This document shows, in pieces, positions 27,931 to 36,737 of a DNA stretch of 64,000 nucleotides. The translations under genes and the position numbers were made by a program. Origin of the DNA: VFKI01 sp964647825 (GTDB lineage: Bacteria; Pseudomonadota; Gammaproteobacteria; DSM-16500); contig CAZYJL010000003.1 of assembly GCA_964647825.1 (NCBI GenBank), positions 177,959 to 241,958 of the forward strand, in the 5' to 3' direction. Below the pieces are notes generated by a model that worked only from the letters and a program-made list of their open reading frames with translations, did not search any database and was not told the origin of the DNA. The stretch's first letter is position 1. Each line of letters starts with the position of its first letter.

Positions 27931-28224
27931 CTACTGTTGTGCAACTGCCAAAACGGCATTAATCAACGGATTTTTTGACGAAAATAATAAAAATAACCCC
28001 ATTGCAATCGAGATAACCGCAAAGGCATCAACTAATCCTGCGACGATAAACATACGGACCATTAACAAAGGTGACAACTCAGGCTGACGCGCTACACCTT
28101 CCAATAATTTTCCACCCAGCAACCCAAACCCAATTGCCGTACCAAGCGAAGACAAACCCAATAGTAAACCCACAGTCAAAGCGGTATAACTTTGTACCAT
28201 ACCGACGACAGCCGCAATTTCCAT
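27931..28224 (-). CDS. atpE: ATP synthase c subunit
   Basis: The c subunit forms the proton-carrying ring. The 97 residues have two hydrophobic helices separated by the polar loop ARQPEL. The ion-binding carboxylate is the Asp of AGLVDAFAVI in the second helix, without the extra polar residues of sodium-type rings, so proton coupling is expected. It is longer than the E. coli protein at both ends. Confidence 0.95.
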   Translation of the reverse strand: MEIAAVVGMVQSYTALTVGLLLGLSSLGTAIGFGLLGGKLLEGVARQPELSPLLMVRMFIVAGLVDAFAVISIAMGLFLLFSSKNPLINAVLAVAQQ

Positions 28225-28248
28225 CCAAACCTCCCGTTTTATTAAATT

Positions 28249-29025
28249 TTAATGTGATTCATGTGCCATACTGAGATATACAACTGTCAGCATCATAAAA
28301 ATAAATGCCTGAATTGTAATAATCAGTATATGGAAAATTGCCCAAACACCTCCGGGCAGCCATTGCAGCCACCATGGCAACAACGCAATGAGAATAAAAA
28401 TCAATTCGCCAGCAAACATATTGCCAAATAGCCGTAATGCGAGAGTTAGTGGTTTTGCTAATTCTTCAAGCACTCGAAACAATACATTAAAAATAAATAG
28501 CCACGGACCAAAAGGTTTTGTCAGCACTTCTCTACCTAATGCAAACCCTTTAACCGAAAAATTATAAAAAAGTATCAGAAAAAATATACCCAACGACATA
28601 GCAAACGTGGCATTCGGATCAGCAGATGGCACACTTTTGAAATGGGACACACCAAAAAGACCCATCAACCTCGGCAGAAAATCGACCGGCAATAGGTCCA
28701 TCGCATTCATGCAAAAAATCCAGAGAAAGACCACCATGGCTAATGGCGCAATTAATTGGCTTTTTCCGTGATAAGACTCATTCACCGTGTCTTGCACAAA
28801 TCCTGTTACCATCTCAACCATGTTTTGTAATTTGCCAGGTACATCCGCTGTCACACGCACAGCCACTCGCCGCAACAAATATCCTAGAAGCACCGCTAAA
28901 AAAATAGAAACAGCTAAAGTATCAATATTGACTGTCCAAAAACTCCCAGGGACAGATGAAAAAGAATAAGTTAAATGCTCAAGATGATGCTGAATATATT
29001 CACCAGATGTCATTGCTGTACTCAT
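28249..29025 (-). CDS. atpB: ATP synthase a subunit
   Basis: Subunit a provides the proton half-channels beside the c-ring. The essential Arg lies in the LTLALRLFGNMFAGELIF stretch, and PKSQ-region and C-terminal helices are visible. The frame is open to 29085, but ATG at 29025 overlaps the atpI stop as ATGA and starts MSTAMTSGEYIQHHLEHL, the usual beginning; 258 residues result. Confidence 0.95.
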   Translation of the reverse strand: MSTAMTSGEYIQHHLEHLTYSFSSVPGSFWTVNIDTLAVSIFLAVLLGYLLRRVAVRVTADVPGKLQNMVEMVTGFVQDTVNESYHGKSQLIAPLAMVVFLWIFCMNAMDLLPVDFLPRLMGLFGVSHFKSVPSADPNATFAMSLGIFFLILFYNFSVKGFALGREVLTKPFGPWLFIFNVLFRVLEELAKPLTLALRLFGNMFAGELIFILIALLPWWLQWLPGGVWAIFHILIITIQAFIFMMLTVVYLSMAHESH

Positions 29026-29423
29026 GCTGTCACCACACATGCTTGTTGTTTTTGTCGAAGGAAGAAAGTCAACGCAGCCACCCAAAACGCAGGAATAGCC
29101 GCCACAAAACCCAGCAACGCTGCAAAAATACCCTGTGAAAAAATTTTCATTACCAGCACAAACAACACCCCACTCACCGCTAATCGCAACATCTCGCCAA
29201 AAGCAAACATCATAACAAATTCACTTGGCCGGCGGACACGCGCAAATAATATCTGCATAAACAAAAAAGAAGGCAGCCAACATGCCAATAAGCCGGCTAA
29301 GCCCGGCAAAAAAGCCTGCGGTCCACGCAACAGCATTAACCCAATAGGGACCACCACAGCAAATACCAATTGCCACCAGACAATTTTTCGCACACAAGCT
29401 TTGTTTGTGCTAAATGACACCAA
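29022..29423 (-). CDS. atpI: ATP synthase-associated protein AtpI
   Basis: AtpI is a small four-helix membrane protein that helps assemble the c-ring and leads the operon. The 133 residues have four hydrophobic segments and the Arg-rich loop typical of the family (FARVRRPSEFVMMFAFGEMLRL). It is preceded by a strong promoter at 29512-29540 and overlaps atpB by 4 bp. The sequence is loosely conserved in this family, and position supports the call. Confidence 0.88.
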   Translation of the reverse strand: MVSFSTNKACVRKIVWWQLVFAVVVPIGLMLLRGPQAFLPGLAGLLACWLPSFLFMQILFARVRRPSEFVMMFAFGEMLRLAVSGVLFVLVMKIFSQGIFAALLGFVAAIPAFWVAALTFFLRQKQQACVVTA

Positions 29424-29511
29424 GCAGCTCCAAGTTAAGGTCTGGCTAAGACTTTTACAACATGATTAGACAATGAAACCGCATGCATCGACATGCATGA
29501 AATCGCCGGCG

Positions 29512-29540
29512 AGTATAATGGCTTTATCGACAGGGCGCAA
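29512..29540 (-). promoter_or_regulatory. Sigma-70 promoter of the atp operon
   Basis: On the minus strand TTGCGC (29535-29540) and TATACT (29512-29517) are separated by exactly 17 bp, a near-consensus sigma-70 promoter. It lies between the parB stop and the atpI start, so the atp operon can be transcribed independently of parB. A GCATGCAT-rich symmetrical stretch lies in the leader downstream. Confidence 0.75.
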
Positions 29541-29595
29541 TTGTAGCACGGAGATAACAACTCACTTCAACCAATGCTTATCTTATGAAGCACCA

Positions 29596-30501
29596 TTAGC
29601 TTTTTTGGAAATAACCCAAAATTGCATCTAATTCCGCCAAACTACCATAACGAATCACTAATTTACCGCGACCTTTGGCATTACAGTTAATTGCCACCCG
29701 CAAATGTAAACGGGCAGATAACTCCTCTTGCAACCGACGAATGTCCGGATCAAGCGGCTTTTTACTCGGCAGTTCAACCCCCTCTTCACCTGAGAATGTC
29801 TGTAATTGAAGCCGGCGAACTAACTCTTCTGTTTCGCGCACAGACAAATTTTCTTGCACACATTTCTCAGCAGCCAATAATTGCAACTCTTCTGGCAATG
29901 TTAACAAAGCGCGCGCATGCCCCATTTCAATATCACCACGCTCCAACATCATCCGCGCACGCTCAGGTAGCGCCAACAAACGCAATAAATTGGTGACTGT
30001 TGTGCGTGATTTTCCGACAGCATCCGCAACCGCTTGATGCGTCATAGAGAACTCGTCCAATAAACGGCGCAATGCAGCAGCCTCTTCAATCGGATTTAAA
30101 TTTTCACGCTGAATATTTTCAATTAAAGCAATCGCGACAGCGGAAGAGTCAGGAATATCGCGGATAATCGCAGGAATCTCGGTCAAGCCTGCCATTTGTG
30201 CAGCACGCCAACGGCGTTCACCTGCCACAATTTCATAAGGCGTGCCTTTACCAGCTAAGCGACGCACCACAATAGGCTGAATCACCCCCTGTACGCGAAT
30301 AGAGGCCGCTAACTCTTCAAGGCTTGCCAGATCCATGTCACGACGTGGCTGATACTTACCACGCTGGACGCTTTCGACAGATAACATTGTCAAGGCATCC
30401 CCCATCAACGTGGACTCAGCATCCGGCATCACTGCCACGTCTGTCCCTGAACCAACTAATAATGCATCTAATGATTTTCCTAAACCCCGTTTTTTTACCA
30501 T
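29596..30501 (-). CDS. parB: Chromosome-partitioning protein ParB
   Basis: ParB binds parS near the origin, spreads with CTP, and loads SMC/MukB-type condensin. The 301 residues contain the ParB/Srx nuclease-like box (GERRWRAAQMAGLTEIP), a helix-turn-helix (THQAVADAVGKSRTTVTNLL), and the C-terminal dimerisation helix. AGGAAGG precedes the ATG. The atp operon follows it, as in many gammaproteobacteria. The usual upstream partner parA is absent; a divergent macro-domain gene occupies that side. Confidence 0.95.
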   Translation of the reverse strand: MVKKRGLGKSLDALLVGSGTDVAVMPDAESTLMGDALTMLSVESVQRGKYQPRRDMDLASLEELAASIRVQGVIQPIVVRRLAGKGTPYEIVAGERRWRAAQMAGLTEIPAIIRDIPDSSAVAIALIENIQRENLNPIEEAAALRRLLDEFSMTHQAVADAVGKSRTTVTNLLRLLALPERARMMLERGDIEMGHARALLTLPEELQLLAAEKCVQENLSVRETEELVRRLQLQTFSGEEGVELPSKKPLDPDIRRLQEELSARLHLRVAINCNAKGRGKLVIRYGSLAELDAILGYFQKS

Positions 30502-30644
30502 TTACGCCTTCCTGTCGAATGATTTTTTCACATACTAATCAATCATCACGAAAGGTACCAGTCTCGCCATGCATCACAACGCTAGACGCCTCAAATAGAC
30601 TGAGCGTAGAATCTTCGCTCTTTCTAGTTATTCATAGAGACAGA

Positions 30645-31178
30645 ATGCACACTCGAATTCGTGTTTTACAAACTGATATCACCACACTTGCAGTGGATGC
30701 CATTGTTAACCCTGCTGACCACTCTTTACTGCCCTGTTGCGGAATTAATAAGCAAATACATCATGCGGCGGGGCCTGCTCTCACAGAAGCCTGTAAACAA
30801 CTTGGCGGCTGCGCCACCGGCGAAGCCAAACTCACTAGCGGTTTCTCTCTTCCTGCCCGCTACATTATTCATACCGTTGGTCCACTCTGGCGTGGCGGCG
30901 CGAAAGGCGAATTACGTCAATTGGCTGCCTGTCATGAAAACAGTTTAAAATTAGCCCTTGACTACCATTTAAAAACGATCGCCTTTCCACCCATTAGCTG
31001 CGGCACATGTGGCTTTCCTCTACCAAGCGCTGCGGCCATTGCACTCAAAGAAACAGCAAATTTTCTTGAATTACACCCTGCAATTGAATCTGTTAGCTTC
31101 GTCTGTCATGATGCATCGACGTTTGACACGTACTGTCAAGTCGCAGAAACCCTTTCCTTTTCCAGTGAATTTGCATGA
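30645..31178 (+). CDS. Macro-domain protein (ADP-ribose/O-acetyl-ADP-ribose hydrolase family)
   Basis: Macro domains bind ADP-ribose and remove it from proteins or from O-acetyl-ADP-ribose. From ATG 30645 the protein has 177 residues and is a single macro domain: ITTLAVDAIVNPAD, then CCGINKQIHHAAGPAL, CATGEAKLTSGFSLP with YIIHTVGP, and a later PPISCGTCGFPL loop. The frame is open back to 30324 but that part overlaps parB and has no family support. The stop overlaps the HD-domain gene by 4 bp. This subgroup often reverses ADP-ribosylation. Confidence 0.88.
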   Translation: MHTRIRVLQTDITTLAVDAIVNPADHSLLPCCGINKQIHHAAGPALTEACKQLGGCATGEAKLTSGFSLPARYIIHTVGPLWRGGAKGELRQLAACHENSLKLALDYHLKTIAFPPISCGTCGFPLPSAAAIALKETANFLELHPAIESVSFVCHDASTFDTYCQVAETLSFSSEFA

Positions 31179-32524
31179 ATAGAGAAAGAAACAGTTGTCA
31201 TGTTATTAAAGACCCCGTGCACGGCGCCATGCAATTTACTGGCACGGAGTACCGCTGGATCAAGCCTTTAATTGACAGCCCCGGACTACAACGTCTGCGG
31301 CACATCAAACAAATGGGGATGACGGATTATATTTTTCCCGGCGCGGTGCACACTCGCTTCAATCATTCCCTTGGTTGTTGTTACATCGCATGCCAAATTG
31401 CACACCGCATTGGCTTATCTGACGAAGAACGTCAAACTGTGATGCTTGCCGGCTTATTACATGATATTGGTCATGGTCCCTTTTCACATGCTTTCGAAGA
31501 TTTGTTTTATCAACGGCTCATTCGCCACGAAGATTGGACGCCACTTTTTCTTGCGGATTATTCTGCTGAAACACGCTTTGCCGAAATCAGAGACATGATT
31601 ATGCATCGTTCCAAGGCAACACCGGTACTAGCAGATATTGTCTCTTCGCAACTCGATGCAGATCGACTTGATTATTTACTACGCGATAGCCATTTTTGTG
31701 GCGTCGCCTATGGTGAATTTGACTTTCCTTGGTTATTAAATTCCATGACGATTGTCGATACGCCGACAGGTGAACGCTTAGGCATCACATGGAAAGGTAT
31801 TGGCGCTGTTGAACATTATCTCATGGCTCGACGATTAATGACGCGCAACCTTTGCCATCATCCCAAAAAACTTGCGTTTGAATTTTTATTAGTGTCACTC
31901 TTAGCAGAACTTGCCAAACAATCGCCTGACTATACATTATTGACGGAATTACCCAAAACGCGTATTGGTAAATTTCTGACTGCTGTAAATACCTTTAATC
32001 ATGCAGCGCGCACAACGAATCAACACGATCAATTACGTGAACAATTTTTATTAAATCATTATGATGATTATCGCTGGCTATGCGACTACGATATTTTTGC
32101 ATTAATTCGTGAACTTTCTGAATTAGATAAAAATAATCCTGCGGTTAAACTAGCGAAACGCATTCAATATCGACAAATACCACATATTATTTCTATTCAA
32201 TTAACGCATAATACAGAAAATGAAATCGCTCAATTTTTACAAGAAAATAAAAATACAATTGAAGCATGGCAATTTGGTGTCATCAAAACACCTCATCAAT
32301 CTTATACGATTGATGAAGATCCTATTCTAGTAGAAACAGCAGAACGACAGGTTAAATCACTCGATGCCTTATCGCTGATGATTCGCGCCATTTCTGATCG
32401 TGCAGAACAAACCGCTTTTTTATGCATAGACCATGAAATCATGACGCATCCTCGTCTGGCGAGCATCCTTCACATATTGACCAAAGAAATGCCGATCGAT
32501 CATCCGGCAGGGAGCCTTACATGA
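31175..32524 (+). CDS. HD-superfamily phosphohydrolase (dGTPase/SAMHD1-like, COG1078 type)
   Basis: This 449-residue metal-dependent phosphohydrolase has the motifs VHTRFNHSLG (His64) and LLHDIGHGPFSHAFE (His96-Asp97), then a DADRLDYLLRDS stretch carrying the last metal ligand. This is the arrangement of the SAMHD1-like COG1078 group, whose bacterial members hydrolyse nucleotides; the substrate here is unknown. It overlaps the macro-domain gene and glmU by 4 bp at either end (ATGA), so the three are translationally coupled. Confidence 0.88.
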   Translation: MNRERNSCHVIKDPVHGAMQFTGTEYRWIKPLIDSPGLQRLRHIKQMGMTDYIFPGAVHTRFNHSLGCCYIACQIAHRIGLSDEERQTVMLAGLLHDIGHGPFSHAFEDLFYQRLIRHEDWTPLFLADYSAETRFAEIRDMIMHRSKATPVLADIVSSQLDADRLDYLLRDSHFCGVAYGEFDFPWLLNSMTIVDTPTGERLGITWKGIGAVEHYLMARRLMTRNLCHHPKKLAFEFLLVSLLAELAKQSPDYTLLTELPKTRIGKFLTAVNTFNHAARTTNQHDQLREQFLLNHYDDYRWLCDYDIFALIRELSELDKNNPAVKLAKRIQYRQIPHIISIQLTHNTENEIAQFLQENKNTIEAWQFGVIKTPHQSYTIDEDPILVETAERQVKSLDALSLMIRAISDRAEQTAFLCIDHEIMTHPRLASILHILTKEMPIDHPAGSLT

Positions 32525-33906
32525 AACTCGATATTGTCATTCTCGCAGGTGGCGCTGGCAAGCGCATGCACTCTGCCATGCCCAAAGTATTACATCGTAT
32601 CGGCGGGAAAACATTATTAGAACATGTTGTGCAAGCGGCCCATGGTTTTTCTCCTGGCACTCGACCAATTGTTGTGGAAGGCTATAAAGGCGAATTAGTC
32701 CGCAACACATTATCTCATCTTGCCGTAGAATGGGTTCACCAAGATGAGCAATTAGGCACAGGGCACGCCGTTTTGCAAACACTTGAAAAACTCAACAATA
32801 AAACACGTGTATTAGTTTTATGCGGTGATGTGCCATTAATTTCGCCGGCTACATTACGCGAATTACTCGCTGCCACCGCCGAGACCGACGTTGGTTTATT
32901 AACAACACTCTTGCCAGAACCAGATGGCTTTGGTCGTATTATTCGCGATAAAACTCGCAAAATATTGCGCATTGTTGAAGAAAAAGACGCATCTCCCACA
33001 GAATTAGCTATTAACGAAATCAACGCCGGCATTTATTTAATTCCTGTGAAATACTTAAAAAAATGGTTACCGACACTCTCTAGCAATAACGCACAAAAAG
33101 AATATTATTTAACTGATATTATTAAAATCGCGATCCGCGAAAACATTGCAATTCAAGATGTGATTGTACAACAACCTGAAGAAGTGCTCGGTGTCAACAC
33201 TCGCGAGCAATTAGCGGGCCTTGAAAGCATTTACCAAGAACGCCAAGCACAAAAATTTATGCGAGCAGGCGTCACACTATTTGATCCAACACGTTTTGAT
33301 ATACGCGGCGATGTCCAAATTGGCGAAGACACCGTGATTGATGTCAATGTAATTCTAGAAGGCAAAGTCAAAATTGGGAAAAACTGTTCGATAGGTCCTC
33401 ATTGCATACTGCGCAATACAACCATTGCGGATGACGTTGAAATTCGTGCTTTTTCATACATCGATGAAGCTACCATTGCAAGCCATTGCGTGATTGGCCC
33501 TTTTGCACGCTTACGTCCCGGCACCGTGCTCGCGAAAAAAAGTCATGTGGGTAATTTTGTCGAAATTAAAAATAGTGTGATTGGGATAGAAAGTAAAATT
33601 TCACATCTCAGTTATGTGGGTGACAGTGAAATTGGCGAAAGAGTCAATATCGGCGCTGGCACCATCACTTGCAATTATGATGGCCAACATAAAAATAAAA
33701 CGATTATTGGTGACAACGCTTTTATTGGCTCGAATACTGCACTTGTCGCACCTGTCACCATTCATGCAGATGCAACAATTGGTGCAGGCTCGACAATTAC
33801 TCATGATGCACCAGCAGGACAATTAACACTTGCACGCACACAGCAAAAAACTATCGGTCCATGGCGATCGCGTGCAATCGTAAAGAAATCTGGCAAACAG
33901 GAATAA
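32521..33906 (+). CDS. glmU: Bifunctional N-acetylglucosamine-1-phosphate uridyltransferase/glucosamine-1-phosphate acetyltransferase
   Basis: GlmU makes UDP-GlcNAc for peptidoglycan and LPS. The 461 residues comprise an N-terminal pyrophosphorylase domain (ILAGGAGKRMHSAMPKVLH, LCGDVPL) and a C-terminal left-handed beta-helix acetyltransferase (hexapeptide repeats from ~250, RLRPGTVLAKKSHVGNFVEI, GAGTITCNYDG). The ATG overlaps the HD gene stop; glmS follows after 19 bp. Confidence 0.97.
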   Translation: MKLDIVILAGGAGKRMHSAMPKVLHRIGGKTLLEHVVQAAHGFSPGTRPIVVEGYKGELVRNTLSHLAVEWVHQDEQLGTGHAVLQTLEKLNNKTRVLVLCGDVPLISPATLRELLAATAETDVGLLTTLLPEPDGFGRIIRDKTRKILRIVEEKDASPTELAINEINAGIYLIPVKYLKKWLPTLSSNNAQKEYYLTDIIKIAIRENIAIQDVIVQQPEEVLGVNTREQLAGLESIYQERQAQKFMRAGVTLFDPTRFDIRGDVQIGEDTVIDVNVILEGKVKIGKNCSIGPHCILRNTTIADDVEIRAFSYIDEATIASHCVIGPFARLRPGTVLAKKSHVGNFVEIKNSVIGIESKISHLSYVGDSEIGERVNIGAGTITCNYDGQHKNKTIIGDNAFIGSNTALVAPVTIHADATIGAGSTITHDAPAGQLTLARTQQKTIGPWRSRAIVKKSGKQE

Positions 33907-33925
33907 CGTGGCAGGAGAATAAATT

Positions 33926-35713
33926 ATGTGCGGTATTGTCGGTGGTATTGCAGAAAGCCCCATTGAAACGATTTTATTAGCCGGCTTAAAACGTCTGGAA
34001 TACCGTGGCTACGACTCTGCAGGCATCACTGTTTTAGATGATAAAAATACGCTGCAACGCGTACGCTGCAAAGGAAAAATTCACGCATTAGAAACCGCAC
34101 TCGCGCAAAACCCACTGACAGGCAACAGTGGCATTGCACACACTCGCTGGGCAACCCACGGTGTCCCTTCTGAACAGAATGCACATCCATTTGTCTCACA
34201 TGATACGTTTAGCATTGTGCACAATGGGATTATTGAAAACTATGCAGCATTACGCGAAAAATTGATGCATGCAGGCTATCTTTTTACATCAGACACTGAT
34301 TCTGAAACCATTGTTCATTTGTTACATTTTTATTATGAAAAAACGAAAAATTTTCTCACGGCAACCCAACACATGGTCGCCGAATTAGAAGGCGCTTATG
34401 CGATTGCTATTCTCTCAACACACGATCCCGACACATTAATAGCTGTTCGTCATGGTAGTCCATTAGTGATTGGAAAGAATCCTTACGGCTATTTTCTTGC
34501 CTCCGATCCGTTAGCATTATTATCTGTGACACGACAATTTGTTTATTTAGAAGATGGCGATATCGCAACCATTCAACGTCAGTCAATGACGGTCTACGCT
34601 GCAGATAAAAAAGTCGTCACGCGTAAATGGCATGATTTAGCGATGCAATCTGACCCCGGACTACGGCAACCTTATCGGCATTACATGCAACAAGAAATTT
34701 TTTCTCAACCTGATGCGTTTCGTGCTTGTCTTTCCGCATACGATCAGACAGGTCTTTCTTCTTTTCCAACAAAAGAAACCATCTCACATATCCAACTGGT
34801 TGCCTGCGGTACAAGTTATCATGCGGCTTTAGTTGCGCGATATTGGTTAGAAGCTTGGATTGGTATTCCTTGTGCAGTTGAAACCGCAAGTGAATATCGT
34901 TATCGCGACGTGGTTATTCCAAAAAATACATTAGCCATTTTCTTGTCGCAATCCGGGGAAACTGCCGATACATTAGCAGCAGCCGAACGGGTCAAGAAAT
35001 CAGGAAATGCAAAAATCGTTGCCATCTGCAATGTGGCAGAAAGTTCGCTAATGCGTCTTGCGGATTATCATTTATTAACCCACGCTGGCGCGGAAATTGG
35101 TGTTGCATCAACCAAAGCATTTACAACGCAATTACTCGTATTATTACTTTTTATGCTTTCTTTAAAACCAGACAATGCGCTACGTGATACGCTAAAAACA
35201 TTGCCAACACTTGCAGAAAATATGCTATCCCTTAATGCAGCGATCGAAAAATTAGCCAAATTATTTATTGATAAAACCAATACATTATTTATCGGCCGCC
35301 ACACATTATTTCCAATTGCCTTAGAAGGTGCATTAAAACTCAAAGAAATTTCCTATATTCATGCAGAAGGTTATCCAGCCGGCGAATTAAAACACGGGCC
35401 TTTAGCCTTAATCGAAAAAAATATGCCGGTGATTGCACTGGCACCCCATGATGCATTATTTGCAAAACTTTGCGGGAGTTTAAGTGAAATTCGTGCACGC
35501 GATGGTTATTTAATCGTTCTGACTGACAACCCTACTGCTATTCAAGCCATTAGCGCAGACATTCATTGTATTACATTACCCAAAGTGCACCCACTGCTCG
35601 CACCGATTCTTTATACACTGCCATTACAATTATTGGCTTACCATGTTGCCATTTTAAAAGGAACGGATGTGGATCAACCACGTAATTTGGCGAAGTCAGT
35701 CACAGTAGAATAA
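33926..35713 (+). CDS. glmS: Glutamine-fructose-6-phosphate aminotransferase (isomerizing)
   Basis: GlmS forms glucosamine-6-phosphate from fructose-6-phosphate and glutamine, the first step to UDP-GlcNAc. The 595 residues start MCGIVGG with the N-terminal nucleophile Cys2, carry the glutaminase stretch HTRWATHGVPSEQNAHP, two SIS domains (CGTSYHAAL, SQSGETADT), and end in LAKSVTVE as the family does. GGCAGGAG precedes the ATG. No glmS ribozyme is expected in a gammaproteobacterium and none is seen in the 19-bp spacer. It ends the operon before a hairpin. Confidence 0.97.
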   Translation: MCGIVGGIAESPIETILLAGLKRLEYRGYDSAGITVLDDKNTLQRVRCKGKIHALETALAQNPLTGNSGIAHTRWATHGVPSEQNAHPFVSHDTFSIVHNGIIENYAALREKLMHAGYLFTSDTDSETIVHLLHFYYEKTKNFLTATQHMVAELEGAYAIAILSTHDPDTLIAVRHGSPLVIGKNPYGYFLASDPLALLSVTRQFVYLEDGDIATIQRQSMTVYAADKKVVTRKWHDLAMQSDPGLRQPYRHYMQQEIFSQPDAFRACLSAYDQTGLSSFPTKETISHIQLVACGTSYHAALVARYWLEAWIGIPCAVETASEYRYRDVVIPKNTLAIFLSQSGETADTLAAAERVKKSGNAKIVAICNVAESSLMRLADYHLLTHAGAEIGVASTKAFTTQLLVLLLFMLSLKPDNALRDTLKTLPTLAENMLSLNAAIEKLAKLFIDKTNTLFIGRHTLFPIALEGALKLKEISYIHAEGYPAGELKHGPLALIEKNMPVIALAPHDALFAKLCGSLSEIRARDGYLIVLTDNPTAIQAISADIHCITLPKVHPLLAPILYTLPLQLLAYHVAILKGTDVDQPRNLAKSVTVE

Positions 35714-35723
35714 AAAATTGATT

Positions 35724-35763
35724 TGTAACAGATTACCAAGTTTTTTTTTGGTGACCTGTTACA
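35724..35763. terminator. Hairpin between glmS and a convergent gene
   Basis: A 16-bp stem (35724-35739 with 35748-35763; one mismatch and one G-T pair) encloses an 8-nt T-rich loop. It lies 10 bp past the glmS stop and 23 bp beyond the end of the convergent gene at 35787. No long T tract follows on the plus strand; on the minus strand TTTTTT follows about 10 bp later. A bidirectional terminator is the likely role. Confidence 0.6.
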
Positions 35764-35786
35764 TTGATTGTCTCAACCAGATAAAA

Positions 35787-36680
35787 CTACTGGCACAATC
35801 CTTGCCTGAAATAAGAGAGATAATGATCTGCTTTTTCATCTTCGATTGGTTGAATTACTGGCACACCTTTTTTGTCAAAATCTAGTTTTGTCGCTTCTTG
35901 TGACTTATGTAATTCAGAGACCTTCAACTTATCAACTATTTTAAAGATTTTGACATCACACTTTAACTGATCCAATATACTTGAAGTTGATGTCAATTTC
36001 ATCTTTTCAACTGGGAACACTATTTCTAGCATTCTATCTAAAGCATCAATCAAACTTTTTAAATGATTTTTTAAACTAAATACCGCTTCTGACTCAACAG
36101 TAATTTTATAATCAACTTTTGCTTTATCTAGCTCAACAGAGAGAAGTTTAAATTTTTCCAAATAAGCTCTCATATTGACTTCTTCTATTATTTTCTTCGA
36201 TAGCATGATTGAAAAATCATGAATAGCTTTGTGAATAATAGTAGTATATTTTTGTTCTGCAGAAAACAATATTGCAATAATTGCTAACGAAATCTGACGT
36301 TGCAACTCTTCAATCATTTTACTTTCATAAAGTTCTGCTAATTGTTCTAATCCAATTCTTAATTTATCAAATAAATGCAAAATAGAAAATAACTTAGTAT
36401 CTTTATCACTTACAATTACTTCATAAATTTTTCTCAGCGTTTGTAAATTCTTAAAAGTTTGCTCTTCAGTTAACTTAACATTGATTATCAAATCAGCGCT
36501 TAAATTACATATAAATCTTGAAAATTCAGCCGAATTGCTAACGCACACTTCATCTTGGAAAGATGAATTTCTTAATATTTCAGTTAATGATGCGCGAATC
36601 ATTTCAATCGGTGTAGACTTTTTAATGTGAAAATTTTCTACGCTTTTCAGATTTTCCCTTATCGTCAAAGACTTTTTCAA
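35787..36680 (-). CDS. Helical protein of unknown function, AT-rich paralog block (1)
   Basis: I do not recognise this 297-residue protein. It is almost entirely helical, Lys/Glu/Leu-rich, with no signal peptide or clear membrane segment. Residues ~20-100, from an I-x-x-IL segment through NLSADLIINVKLTEEQ and LFDKL, align by eye with residues ~165-260 of the next gene (NLNADLLIRQTFSHDQ, LCDTFEKL), so the two share a module. The start is TTG at 36680 with GGAG ten bases upstream. It is last in a run of five minus-strand genes distinctly more AT-rich than the flanking glmS and apaH. A secreted effector family is my inference from composition and context. Confidence 0.6.
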   Translation of the reverse strand: MKKSLTIRENLKSVENFHIKKSTPIEMIRASLTEILRNSSFQDEVCVSNSAEFSRFICNLSADLIINVKLTEEQTFKNLQTLRKIYEVIVSDKDTKLFSILHLFDKLRIGLEQLAELYESKMIEELQRQISLAIIAILFSAEQKYTTIIHKAIHDFSIMLSKKIIEEVNMRAYLEKFKLLSVELDKAKVDYKITVESEAVFSLKNHLKSLIDALDRMLEIVFPVEKMKLTSTSSILDQLKCDVKIFKIVDKLKVSELHKSQEATKLDFDKKGVPVIQPIEDEKADHYLSYFRQGLCQ

Positions 36681-36737
36681 TGCTGCAAATCTCCATTTAA
36701 TTTATTCAATACAAAAAAGTTAAACAGCCATTTCGGT

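Noticed and set aside
30324..30644. N-terminal extension of the macro-domain frame
   Set aside because: It lies antisense to parB and has no domain content; ATG at 30645 starts exactly at the macro fold.
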